Source: Streptomyces thermolilacinus SPC6
GTDB lineage: Bacteria; Actinomycetota; Actinomycetes; Streptomycetales; Streptomycetaceae
DNA: 64,000 nt
Direction of reading: 5' to 3'
Assembly: GCF_000478605.2 (NCBI RefSeq)
Contig: NZ_ASHX02000001.1
Location: forward strand, 3,883,895-3,947,894
In this document: piece by piece, positions 56,279 through 64,000 of the stretch
Position numbering within the stretch: position 1 is the first letter of the stretch
Layout: each line of letters starts with the position of its first letter
Translations under genes and position numbers: made by a program
Notes under the pieces: model-generated
The model's database searches: none
Seen by the model: only the letters and a program-made list of their open reading frames with translations
Told to the model about the DNA's origin: nothing

Positions 56279-57571
56279 TCAGTGCCTGGTGCCGTGACCG
56301 CAGTCGGCCGGGCAGAGCGTGCCGTCCCCGGGGTGTCCGGCGGCGGCGCCCACCACGGCCGGCTCGCGGCGGCGGCCCGGCACCGCGGCACCGTGGGCGA
56401 CCGCCGGCGCCATCGGGACCCGCGCGGCCCGGGCCGTGGGGAAGCCCGGCGCCACGCGTACGCCCGACCGCTCGGCACGGCCCGCCGCGTCCGCGATCCC
56501 GGCGCGGACACGCGGCTTCAGCCAGCGGCCGAGAGGCTCCTCGACGAGCCGGTGGACCAGGTAGGCGGCCAGCATCATGGAGCCGATCAGCCCGCCCAGC
56601 AGCAGCGTCGGGTCGACCCGGTAGGTCTTCTCGACGTACGTGATGGTCTCCCAGCCGATGTACTGGTGCAGCAGGTACAGCGGATAGGTGAGCGATCCGG
56701 CGACCGGCAGCCACCGCCAGGTGATCCAGCCGGTCCTTCCGGTGGCGACCAGCGCCATCATCCCGAACGACACCGTCAGCACGGCCATCACCGGCCAGAA
56801 GGGGACCCACTGGTCCATGTTCCTGATGGACGCCCGCCACGTCAGGCGCGCGCTCGGCACCGCGGCGGCGAACGACACCAGGACGACGCCCCACAGGAGC
56901 ACCGTGGGACGGAAGCGGTACATCAGGTAGAACGCCATGCCGGCGATGAAGTACCAGCAGTGCTCCGGCATGAGGAACTCGCCGAACGAGCCCCAGCCGA
57001 ACCGGTTGAACGCCAGCGCGGCCGACCCCCACAGGCAGCAGAACAGCAGCACGCGCCGGTACGTCAGCCCGCCCCACGCCACGATCGCGAACAGCAGGTA
57101 GAACCGCAGCTCGGCGAAGAGAGTCCAGTACACCGGGTCCACCGGCTTCACGCCGAGGAACGCCTGCACCATGGTCATGTTGGCGACCACGTCCGCCCAG
57201 GCGAGCCGCACGTACCCGCCCGGCACGAGGACCAGGACGGCCGTGGTGGCCAGGACGCAGAACCAGTACGCGGGATACAGCCGCACGACGCGCGAGGTGA
57301 AGAAGTCCCCCAGCGAACGCCCCCAGCAGCTCATGCAGATGACGAACCCGCTGATGAGGAAGAACAGTTGCACCCCGAGCCAGCCGTAGGCCGCGAACGG
57401 GAAGACCCGCGGGAAGAGCGTCCGGCTCTCGATCGCCCATCCGTGGCCGAGGCCCACATAGTGGTAGAGCACCACCATCAGGGCGGCGACGAGCCGCAGG
57501 CCGTCGAGCGCCGCCAGCCGTGGGCCGCGCCGTGGCGCGGGCTGCCGGGCCGCAGGGGAAGGCTGTACCAC
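56279..57571 (-). CDS. Acyltransferase 3 family membrane protein
   Basis: A 430-residue integral membrane protein with about ten transmembrane helices. The first part shows the family marks RLAALDGLRLVAALMVVLYHY with the catalytic His, FFLISGFVI, SRVVRLYPAYW (R/K-x-x-R-L/I-Y-P) and MVQAFLGV-type loop sequence; WTLFAELRFYLLFA is the conserved WSLxxE-like segment with Tyr/Leu variants. It transfers acyl groups to extracytoplasmic sugars or lipids. A disordered 85-residue tail ends in HGTRH. GTG 57571 has a GAGGAT site. No partner gene is adjacent, so the acceptor is unknown. Confidence 0.9.
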   Translation of the reverse strand: MVQPSPAARQPAPRRGPRLAALDGLRLVAALMVVLYHYVGLGHGWAIESRTLFPRVFPFAAYGWLGVQLFFLISGFVICMSCWGRSLGDFFTSRVVRLYPAYWFCVLATTAVLVLVPGGYVRLAWADVVANMTMVQAFLGVKPVDPVYWTLFAELRFYLLFAIVAWGGLTYRRVLLFCCLWGSAALAFNRFGWGSFGEFLMPEHCWYFIAGMAFYLMYRFRPTVLLWGVVLVSFAAAVPSARLTWRASIRNMDQWVPFWPVMAVLTVSFGMMALVATGRTGWITWRWLPVAGSLTYPLYLLHQYIGWETITYVEKTYRVDPTLLLGGLIGSMMLAAYLVHRLVEEPLGRWLKPRVRAGIADAAGRAERSGVRVAPGFPTARAARVPMAPAVAHGAAVPGRRREPAVVGAAAGHPGDGTLCPADCGHGTRH

Positions 57572-58274
57572 GGAAGATCCTCATGCTCTCCGGGCCCCCG
57601 AAGCGGCCGCGTCAGACGTCGTGTGCGGGCCGGCGCGAGCATCGTCCGCCCGTCTCCGGGGGCGCGCCGGCACGGGGGCCGGAGAGTCGGTCATCCCTCC
57701 CCGGTACCGCCCGTGCCCCGTTTGACAGTCGGTAACCGCGAACGGTTGTGCGGCCGACGCCGACGGGATCGCCGACCGCGGCCGGCGCCCGGAGACGGGC
57801 CCGCCCTGCCCGCGGCGGGGCCGTCCGTGCCCTCGGCCGGGGGTGCCGACGCGGGGGGACAAGCGGGGCGGACGTGGTGGTTGTGGTGGAACCGGGCAGG
57901 GTGCGGAGGCTTCGGCGACAGCGCGTCGGAAAAAGGTCGTGAAGTTCTTCACAAGGAAAAACCGCCTGATGAGGGTCTGCGGCGGGGGTGTGACCCTTAC
58001 CGATGGCTCCCAGGCCTCGATCGCGCCCCGGCTTTCGTAACCGCAGAAGCGTTTCGGCCATGTGAACCAAGGCGGCGGCCCGGGGTTACGGAAGGCTCTC
58101 CGGTCCAGTTCACGGGGGGTGAGGGGGCAGTGAACAACGTCCTCCGTTACACCGTGGTTCCCGTGCCGCGCCATGACCTCCGTCACGTGAGCCGCGCAGT
58201 GTAGCAGAGGTCTCCCGGAACCTTGTGAAGGGGCGCACGAGCGACCCCCGTCCGAGGGGTGGATACTCGATGGC
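57572..58274. other. Long intergenic region before ndh
   Basis: About 700 bases between divergent genes with no supported gene. GC falls around 57940-58070 and 58130-58230. Three GTGAAC-type words (58061-58067, 58108-58113 inverted, 58130-58135) and a GATACT box just before the ndh start suggest redox or respiratory regulation. Confidence 0.5.
58262..58267 (+). promoter_or_regulatory. Candidate -10 box of ndh
   Basis: GATACT, seven bases before the ATG at 58275, with no Shine-Dalgarno site: possible leaderless transcript. Confidence 0.4.
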
Positions 58275-59654
58275 ATGAGCACCACGGAGCGTCCCAGGAT
58301 CCTCGTAGTAGGCGGTGGGTACGTAGGCCTGTACGCAGCTCGACGCATCCTGAAGAAGATGCGCTACGGCGAGGCGACCGTCACGGTCGTCGACCCGCGC
58401 TCGTACATGACGTACCAGCCGTTCCTCCCCGAAGCCGCCGCCGGCAGCATCTCGCCGCGGCACGTCGTCGTCCCGCTGCGACGCGTGCTGCCCAAGGCCG
58501 AGGTCCTCACCGGTCGGGTCACCACCATCGACCAGGACCGGAAGGTCGCCACCGTCGCCCCGCTGGTCGGCGAGGCGTACGAGCTGCCCTTCGACTACCT
58601 GGTGATCGCGCTCGGCGCGGTCTCCCGCACCTTCCCGATCCCCGGCCTGGCCGAGCAGGGCATCGGCATGAAGGGCATCGAGGAGGCCATCGGCCTGCGC
58701 AACCACGTGCTCGAGCAGCTGGACAAGGCCGACTCGACCACCGACGAGGAGGTCCGCCGCAAGGCGCTGACCTTCGTCTTCGTCGGCGGTGGCTTCGCCG
58801 GCGCCGAGACGATCGGCGAGGTCGAGGACATGGCCCGCGACGCCGCCAAGTACTACAAGAACGTGTCCCGCGAGGACATGCGCTTCATCCTGGTGGACGC
58901 CGCCGACAAGATCCTCCCCGAGGTCGGCCCGAAGCTCGGCAAGTACGGCAAGGAGCACCTCGAGGGCCGTGGCGTCGAGGTCTACCTGAGCACGTCCATG
59001 GACTCCTGCGTCGACGGCCACGTGGTGCTGAAGAACGGCCTCGAGGTGGACTCCAACACGATCGTGTGGACCGCCGGTGTGAAGCCGAACCCGGCGCTGG
59101 CCCGCTTCGGCCTGCCGCTCGGCCCGCGCGGCCACGTCGACTGCCAGCCGACCCTCCAGGTCACCGGCACCGACTACATCTGGGCCGCCGGCGACAACGC
59201 CCAGGTCCCGGACCTCGTGGGCCGCAAGGCCGGCAACGAGAACGCCTGGTGCCCGCCGAACGCCCAGCACGCGCTGCGCCAGGCCAAGGTCCTCGGCGAC
59301 AACGTCCTCTCCGGCATGCGGGGCTTCCCGCAGAAGGAGTACAGCCACGCCAACAAGGGCGCGGTCGCGGGCCTCGGCCTGCACAAGGGCGTCGCGATGA
59401 TCGTCATGGGCAAGATGAAGATCAAGCTCAAGGGCCGTCTCGCCTGGTACATGCACCGCGGCTACCACGGCATGGCCATGCCGACCTGGAACCGCAAGAT
59501 CCGCGTCTTCGCGGACTGGACGCTCGCGATGTTCCTCAAGCGCGAGGTCGTCTCGCTCGGCGCCATCGAGTCGCCGCGCGAGGAGTTCTACGAGGCCGCC
59601 AAGCCCGCTCCGGCGCCCGCCGCCGCCAAGCCGGAGAAGGCCAAGGCCTCCTGA
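58275..59654 (+). CDS. ndh: Type II NADH dehydrogenase
   Basis: A 459-residue single-subunit, non-proton-pumping NADH:quinone oxidoreductase bound to the inner face of the membrane. The FAD-binding GGGYVGLYAARR lies at about 13-24. The NAD-binding GGGFAGAETIGEVEDMARDAAKYY-type helix is near 170 (seen as VFVGGGFAGAETIGE). IWAAGDNAQVPD precedes the C-terminal part, with amphipathic and hydrophobic segments (LAWYMHRGYHGM) for membrane docking. The Ala/Pro/Lys tail is disordered. It feeds electrons to menaquinone. The long upstream region implies elaborate control. Confidence 0.95.
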   Translation: MSTTERPRILVVGGGYVGLYAARRILKKMRYGEATVTVVDPRSYMTYQPFLPEAAAGSISPRHVVVPLRRVLPKAEVLTGRVTTIDQDRKVATVAPLVGEAYELPFDYLVIALGAVSRTFPIPGLAEQGIGMKGIEEAIGLRNHVLEQLDKADSTTDEEVRRKALTFVFVGGGFAGAETIGEVEDMARDAAKYYKNVSREDMRFILVDAADKILPEVGPKLGKYGKEHLEGRGVEVYLSTSMDSCVDGHVVLKNGLEVDSNTIVWTAGVKPNPALARFGLPLGPRGHVDCQPTLQVTGTDYIWAAGDNAQVPDLVGRKAGNENAWCPPNAQHALRQAKVLGDNVLSGMRGFPQKEYSHANKGAVAGLGLHKGVAMIVMGKMKIKLKGRLAWYMHRGYHGMAMPTWNRKIRVFADWTLAMFLKREVVSLGAIESPREEFYEAAKPAPAPAAAKPEKAKAS

Positions 59655-59922
59655 ACCCGGCCGGTCCCGCCCGGCCGTGACGGCCGGTCCGACCGGCCGC
59701 CACCAGCGCAGTCCCGACGAGGGGCCGCCCGCCATCCGTGGTGCGGGCGGCCCCTCGTCGCGTTGCCGTACCCGGGCGCACGGGGGCGCTCGTGGGGGCG
59801 CGGGTGACGGGAACGCACTGGCCGCCGGACACTCGGCGTGATTCGGGGACTGCTTTCCGCAGCCGTCGGTGTTTACGTGGTGCCGAGCATTTCTGGGATC
59901 GACGTCACGGAGGTGTTGCACC
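59655..59922. other. Intergenic region between ndh and the cfa-like gene
   Basis: Holds the ndh terminator. From 59830 on it is the promoter zone of the next gene, with GGAGG (59909-59913) as ribosome site. No gene seen. Confidence 0.5.
59715..59760 (+). terminator. ndh terminator
   Basis: Perfect 18-bp stem (59715-59732 with 59743-59760) and 10-base loop, the strongest hairpin in the window. Confidence 0.92.
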
Positions 59923-61320
59923 ATGGCCGATGCCGCTTCCCGGTTGGCCTCGCTCGCCGAGGACCTGCTGGGTGTCCCGCTCCCGGTGCGGGTCCGCGCG
60001 TGGGACGGCAGCGAGGCCGGTCCGCCGGGGCCCGTACTGGTCATCCACCACCGCAGGGCCCTGCGCCGCATGGCGTGGCGGCCCGGCGAACTGGGCCTCG
60101 CCCGTGGCTGGGTGGCCGGGGAGCTGGACGTGGAGGGCGACCTGTACGAGGCGCTCGCCCGGCTCGCGGGCCTCCTGTGGGAACGCGACCCGCACCCCCG
60201 CGACCCGCACGGCCGGGAGCTGGAGGGGCACGGCCGGGACGGGCACCCGCACGGCCGGAGACACGGCCCGCACCACCAGGCCCGTACGCGCGTCGCGCAC
60301 GTCCTGCGTACCGCCCGCGACCCCCGCGTCCGCGCCGCCGCCCGCGATCTGCTGCGCCTCGCGGGGCCGTGGCCGCCGCCCACCCCGCCCGCCGAGGAGG
60401 TCCGGCGCCGCAGCGGCCCCCTCCACACCAGGACCCGCGACCGCGCGGCGATCAGCCACCACTACGACGTCGGCAACGACTTCTACGAGCTGGTCCTCGG
60501 CCCGTCCATGGTCTACTCGTGCGCCTACTGGACCGAGGGCGGCACCCTGGAGGACGCACAGCGGGACAAGCTGGAGCTGATCTGCCGCAAGCTGGCCCTC
60601 ACGGAGGGCGACCGTCTCCTGGACGTGGGCTGCGGCTGGGGCTCCCTCGCGCTGCACGCCGCCCGCCACCACGGCGCCGCCGTCGTCGGGATCACCCTCA
60701 GCGCCGAACAGGCCGCGTACGCGCGCAAGCGGGTCGCCGACGAGGGCCTCACCGACCGGGTGGAGATCCGCGTCCAGGACTACCGGGACGTGCGCGACGG
60801 CCCGTACGACGCGATCGCCTCCGTCGGCATGGCCGAGCACGTCGGCGCCGTCCGCTACCGGGAGTACGCAGAGGACCTGTACGGACTGCTCAAGCCCGGC
60901 GGGCGGCTCCTCAACCACCAGATCGCCCGCCGCCCCGAGCCCCGCGAGGAGGAGTACCGCATCGACCCGTTCATCGACGCGTACGTCTTCCCCGACGGGG
61001 AGTTGGCCCCGCTCGGCCGCACCACGGCGACCCTGGAGGAGGCCGGGTTCGAGGTGCGGGACGTGGAGGCGATCCGCGAGCACTACGCCCTCACCCTGCG
61101 CCGCTGGGTCGCCAACCTGGAGGACCACTGGGAAGAGGCCGTACGGCTCACCGGGCCCGGCCGCGCCCGCGTCTGGCGGCTCTACATGGCCGCCTCCGCC
61201 CTGGCGTTCGAACGCAACCGGATCGGCGTCAACCAGGTCCTCGCCGTGCGGACGCCCGACGGCGGCGCGTCCGGGATGCCGCTGCGCAGCCGCGTCTGGA
61301 GCGAGCAGCACGGCAGGTGA
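59923..61320 (+). CDS. cfa: Cyclopropane-fatty-acyl-phospholipid synthase family protein
   Basis: A 465-residue SAM-dependent enzyme that adds a methylene or methyl group to unsaturated phospholipid acyl chains. The N-terminal lipid-binding part (1-165) contains an unusual His-rich insert (about 88-120, eight histidines). The catalytic part shows ISHHYDVGNDFYELVLG, YSCAYWTEGGTLEDAQ, LLDVGCGWGSLALHAA (about 232-247), GITLSAEQAAYA and the MAEHVG segment conserved in Cfa. The ATG at 59923 has GGAGG. It converges on the permease gene across a strong terminator. Membrane-lipid modification is clear; the exact product (cyclopropane or methyl-branched) is not. Confidence 0.9.
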   Translation: MADAASRLASLAEDLLGVPLPVRVRAWDGSEAGPPGPVLVIHHRRALRRMAWRPGELGLARGWVAGELDVEGDLYEALARLAGLLWERDPHPRDPHGRELEGHGRDGHPHGRRHGPHHQARTRVAHVLRTARDPRVRAAARDLLRLAGPWPPPTPPAEEVRRRSGPLHTRTRDRAAISHHYDVGNDFYELVLGPSMVYSCAYWTEGGTLEDAQRDKLELICRKLALTEGDRLLDVGCGWGSLALHAARHHGAAVVGITLSAEQAAYARKRVADEGLTDRVEIRVQDYRDVRDGPYDAIASVGMAEHVGAVRYREYAEDLYGLLKPGGRLLNHQIARRPEPREEEYRIDPFIDAYVFPDGELAPLGRTTATLEEAGFEVRDVEAIREHYALTLRRWVANLEDHWEEAVRLTGPGRARVWRLYMAASALAFERNRIGVNQVLAVRTPDGGASGMPLRSRVWSEQHGR

Positions 61321-61370
61321 GAGCGAGCACCACGGCGGGTGACACCCGCTCCCTCGCCGGCCGCACGCCG

Positions 61371-61406
61371 AAGGGCCGGGCCCCCGCCACGGGGAGCCCG
61401 GCCCTT
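61371..61406. terminator. Bidirectional terminator
   Basis: AAGGGCCGGGC (61371-61381) pairs with GCCCGGCCCTT (61396-61406); inner CCCC/GGGG extends the stem. It lies between two convergent genes. Confidence 0.85.
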
Positions 61407-61432
61407 TCCGCACCGCGTGACGCGGACGCGCC

Positions 61433-63964
61433 CTACTCGGCCTTGATGGCGTTCAGCATGTTGAGCTTCGCCGCGCTGCGCGCCGGCCACATCGCGGCCA
61501 GCACGCCGACCAGACCGGCCAGCAGGAGGAAGACCCCGATCCGGTCCCACGGCAGGACCAGCGTGTACCCGGGCAGGCTGCTCTTGAAGGTCTCGCCGAT
61601 CGCCCAGCCGAGGAACGCGCCGAGCACGATGCCGACGACCGCGCCGTACAGGGAGATCACCACGGCTTCCAGGCGGACCATCCGCTTCACCCGGCGCCGG
61701 TCGAGACCGATCGCGCGGAGCATGCCGATCTCCTGCTGGCGCTCGAACACCGACATGGCGAGCGTGTTGACCACCCCGAGCACGGCGATGATCAGGGCCA
61801 TCGCGAGCAGGCCGTACATGATGTTCAGCAGCATGTTGATGGGTCCGCCGAACGAGTCACGGATGTCCTTCTCGTCCATGAAGTTGATCGCCGGGTTCTT
61901 CCCCAGCGCCTCGATCAGCGCCTTCTCCTGGGCGGCGCTCGCCCCGCCGTCCACCGACACGAAGATGGCGGGGATGTACGGCTCGGGCTCGTGCGGGGCG
62001 ACGACCTTCCGGTCGATCAGGACGGGCGAGAGGAACTCGGACGCCTTGTAGACGGCGCCGACGGTCAGCGTGCCCTTCTTCTCGTCGTCGTACGTGACGG
62101 GGACGGTGCTGCCGACCTTCCAGCCGCGCGACTTCGCGGTGTCGTCGGCCACGGCGATCTGACCGCGCGCCAGCGAGTCCAGCGAACCGGCCGTCGGCTC
62201 GACCTTCAGGACCTTCTCGATGGCGCCGGGCGTGACGGCCGACGCGGAGGTGTACTTCCCGCCCAGTTCGAAGCCGGACGCCTGCTGCGGCGACACGGCC
62301 GTGACGCCCGCGGTCTTCTCCAGGGCGGTCAGCACCGACGGGTCGAGCGGGCCGCCGCTGGCCATCTGCACCATGTAGTCGGCCTTGATCTGGTCCGTGG
62401 TCGCCTGGTCCAGGGACCGGCCGACGGTGACGCCGAGCACGGACAGACCGGTGACCAGGGTCAGGCCGATGGCGAGCGCCGAAGCGGTCGCGCCCGTGCG
62501 GCGCGGGTTGCGGACGGCGTTCTGCCCGGCGAGCTTGCCGGAGATCCCGAACGCGCCGACCAGCAGCGGCCGTACGGCGGCGATCAGCGGCCGCGACAGC
62601 AGCGGGATCAGCATGATGATGCCGATCAGGGCGAGGAACGCGCCGCCCGCGACCAGCATGCGGCCCGTGTCACCGGCCTCCACGGCGCCGTACACGATCA
62701 CGGCGGCGCCGGTCAGGGCGAGTGCGCCGCCGATGCTGTTGCGGACGACCAGCGACTTCTGCGTGGGCGCGGCGTGCACGCTGTTCATCGCGGCGACCGG
62801 CGGGATCTTCGCGGCGCGGCGGCCGGGCAGCCACGCGGCGAGCATGGTGATGACGAGGCCGACACCGAGCGCGGAGAGCACCGGCGTGACACCGAGGACG
62901 AGCGGGCCGTCCGGCATCTTCAGGCCGAAGGACGCCATGCCGGAGCGCAGGCCCACGGCGAGCGCGATGCCCAGCAGGTAGCCCGCGACGGAGGCGACCA
63001 GGCCGACGATCGCGGCCTCCGCCAGCACCGAGCGGGTGACCTGCTTGCGGGACGCGCCGACGGCCCGCATCAGCGCGACCTCCTTGGTGCGCTGCGCGAC
63101 GAGCATCGTGAACGTGTTGGCGATCAGGAAGATCCCGACGAACAGGGCGATGGCGGCGGCGCCGAGGAAGACCTGGCTGAACGCGCTCATGCCCTCCTCG
63201 ATCTCCTTCGCCTGCTCCTCGGAGAGCGCCCGGCCGGTCTGCGCCTCGGCGTGCTCGGGCAGCAGCGGCTCGATCGCGGCGAGGAGCTTCGTGTCGTCGG
63301 CGCCGGACGCGGCGGTGACGGTGACGTCCTGGAAGTAGCCGGGCTTGAGGAAGAGGCGCTGCGCGGTCTGCGTGTCGAACAGGACGAGGCTGCCGCCGGC
63401 GCTGACGGCGCCGTCGTCGGTGGTGAAGACGCCCTGGAGGCGGTACTCGGCCACGGGGCCGTTCGTCGCGACGCGGACCGTGTCGCCGACCTGGTACCGG
63501 CCCTTGTCGGCGGTCTCCCGGTCGAGGGCGATCTGCCCGGCGGCGACGGGACCGGAGCCCTTGACGAAGTCGTACCGGGAGTCCCGGCCGTCCTTGCCGG
63601 GGGCGAAGTTGGCGCCCTTGTTGGACCAGCCGACGCCGATCAGCCTGCCGTCCGGGTCGGGCACGCCCGCGAAGCCCTCGACGCGGCCGACGGCGGTGGC
63701 GACCCCCGGCACGGCGGCGATCTTGTCGAGGGTGGCGCGGGAGACGCCCGGCTCCTGCTTCGCGCTGTCCTGACTGGGGTGGGAGGTGACGGCGACGGCC
63801 ACGTCGTCGTAGCTCTTGGCGGCCTGCTTGGTGAAGGCCCGGTTGAGGGTGTCGGTGAAGACGAGGGTGCCGGAGACGAAGGCCACGCCGAGCATGACGG
63901 CGAGGACGGTCATCAGCAGCCTGGCCTTGTGCGCGAGCACATTGCGCAGGGCGGTACGGAACAT
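61433..63964 (-). CDS. FtsX/MacB-type ABC transporter permease
   Basis: An 843-residue permease with two fused FtsX-like halves. The first transmembrane helix (about 15-38) is followed by a large extracellular MacB-type domain (about 40-255), three helices (265-390), a middle pair of helices (about 415-470), a second set with LAGQNAVRNPRRTGATASALAIG (about 485-510), and a second extracellular domain (about 525-715). Three C-terminal helices close it. EVALMRAVGASRKQVTRSV and EIGMLRAIGLDRRRVKRMV are the paired coupling motifs that contact the ATPase. Such transporters move lipids or peptides mechanically or signal across the envelope. The ATPase gene should lie to the right, outside the window. 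Confidence 0.93.
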   Translation of the reverse strand: MFRTALRNVLAHKARLLMTVLAVMLGVAFVSGTLVFTDTLNRAFTKQAAKSYDDVAVAVTSHPSQDSAKQEPGVSRATLDKIAAVPGVATAVGRVEGFAGVPDPDGRLIGVGWSNKGANFAPGKDGRDSRYDFVKGSGPVAAGQIALDRETADKGRYQVGDTVRVATNGPVAEYRLQGVFTTDDGAVSAGGSLVLFDTQTAQRLFLKPGYFQDVTVTAASGADDTKLLAAIEPLLPEHAEAQTGRALSEEQAKEIEEGMSAFSQVFLGAAAIALFVGIFLIANTFTMLVAQRTKEVALMRAVGASRKQVTRSVLAEAAIVGLVASVAGYLLGIALAVGLRSGMASFGLKMPDGPLVLGVTPVLSALGVGLVITMLAAWLPGRRAAKIPPVAAMNSVHAAPTQKSLVVRNSIGGALALTGAAVIVYGAVEAGDTGRMLVAGGAFLALIGIIMLIPLLSRPLIAAVRPLLVGAFGISGKLAGQNAVRNPRRTGATASALAIGLTLVTGLSVLGVTVGRSLDQATTDQIKADYMVQMASGGPLDPSVLTALEKTAGVTAVSPQQASGFELGGKYTSASAVTPGAIEKVLKVEPTAGSLDSLARGQIAVADDTAKSRGWKVGSTVPVTYDDEKKGTLTVGAVYKASEFLSPVLIDRKVVAPHEPEPYIPAIFVSVDGGASAAQEKALIEALGKNPAINFMDEKDIRDSFGGPINMLLNIMYGLLAMALIIAVLGVVNTLAMSVFERQQEIGMLRAIGLDRRRVKRMVRLEAVVISLYGAVVGIVLGAFLGWAIGETFKSSLPGYTLVLPWDRIGVFLLLAGLVGVLAAMWPARSAAKLNMLNAIKAE

Positions 63965-63969
63965 GGGGT

Positions 63970-64000
63970 TCAGTCCTGGGGTGGAGGTGTCCGGTGACGG
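63970..64000 (-). CDS. Partial C-terminus of an upstream gene, probably the ABC ATPase
   Basis: A minus-strand frame entering from the right edge ends at a TGA (63970-63972) five bases before the permease ATG. Only nine residues are visible (RHRTPPPQD). By analogy with FtsX/MacB-type operons it is likely the ATP-binding subunit; the sequence itself is too short to prove it. Confidence 0.35.
   Translation of the reverse strand, partial: RHRTPPPQD

Noticed and set aside
57581..58348. Minus-strand frame of 255 codons upstream of ndh
   Set aside because: No ribosome site or motif, crosses regions of changing GC, and overlaps the ndh start region.

Overview
The window is a chromosomal segment of a high-GC actinomycete, almost certainly Streptomyces. 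The evidence is strong third-position GC codon bias, frequent GTG starts, GTGA/ATGA stop-start overlaps, Streptomyces-type -10 boxes (TAGGCT) six or seven bases before start codons, a sortase protein ending in LAETG, Rpf cell-wall hydrolases, SUKH/deaminase clusters and an XRE/DUF6415 module. The order of core genes (ppc, rplY, pth, prs, glmU, tRNA-Gln, mfd, mazG, P450, two rpf genes, eno, divIC/ftsB, DUF501, ppx, ndh) resembles a block I remember from S. coelicolor around SCO3092-SCO3127. That synteny is from memory and unchecked.

Layout. 1-9 kb: anaplerotic and information-processing core genes: ppc; a surface protein; pth, rplY, prs and glmU on the minus strand; and a tRNA-Gln(UUG). 9-11.3 kb: an orphan NarL-type sensor kinase followed by about 770 bp of non-coding DNA with a 46-bp tandem repeat and two long compound hairpins. 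11.3-16.5 kb: a toxin/immunity-like cluster with a SUKH-3 protein, a YwqJ-type deaminase, a WHH nuclease fused to SUKH, and an immunity-like/deaminase/SUKH-4 fusion with a collagen-like linker. 16.5-19.9 kb: a minus-strand operon of a small WXG100-like protein, a 752-residue ESX-type partner and a lipoprotein. 20-24 kb: a HAD-like protein, an XRE-TPR regulator divergent from a DUF6415 pair, and a secreted phospholipase A2. 24-30.5 kb: mfd, an HNH-nuclease lipoprotein, a GNAT-like protein and a membrane protein.

30.5-44.2 kb: a methylase-specificity fusion with an altered catalytic motif; a membrane protein coupled to a soluble Ser/Thr kinase; a methyltransferase-like protein; a divergent YfhO / GtrB-GtrA set for lipid-linked glycosylation; a SurA-like lipoprotein; MazG; and a STAND-type ATPase with Sel1-like repeats and a candidate amyloid-signalling motif. 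44.2-51.7 kb: a P450 coupled to the STAND gene, two Rpf hydrolases (the second behind a c-di-AMP riboswitch), enolase, the septation protein, DUF501 and Ppx/GppA.

51.6-64 kb: a Phd/RelE toxin-antitoxin module lying exactly between two perfect 49-bp copies of the 3' end of ppx, which I regard as the most striking structure here. It is followed by a secreted protein, a cold-shock-like/PaaX/GNAT operon facing an alpha/beta hydrolase, an acyltransferase, ndh, a cyclopropane-fatty-acid synthase homologue and a large FtsX/MacB-type permease cut off from its ATPase by the window end.

How the genes work together: much of the core half serves central metabolism (ppc, prs, eno, ndh), cell-wall precursor supply and remodelling (glmU, rpf genes, Gtr/YfhO set, divIC) and nucleic-acid or nucleotide hygiene (mfd, mazG). 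The accessory content is dominated by conflict-type modules: SUKH/deaminase, ESX, STAND-P450, orphan methylase and toxin-antitoxin.
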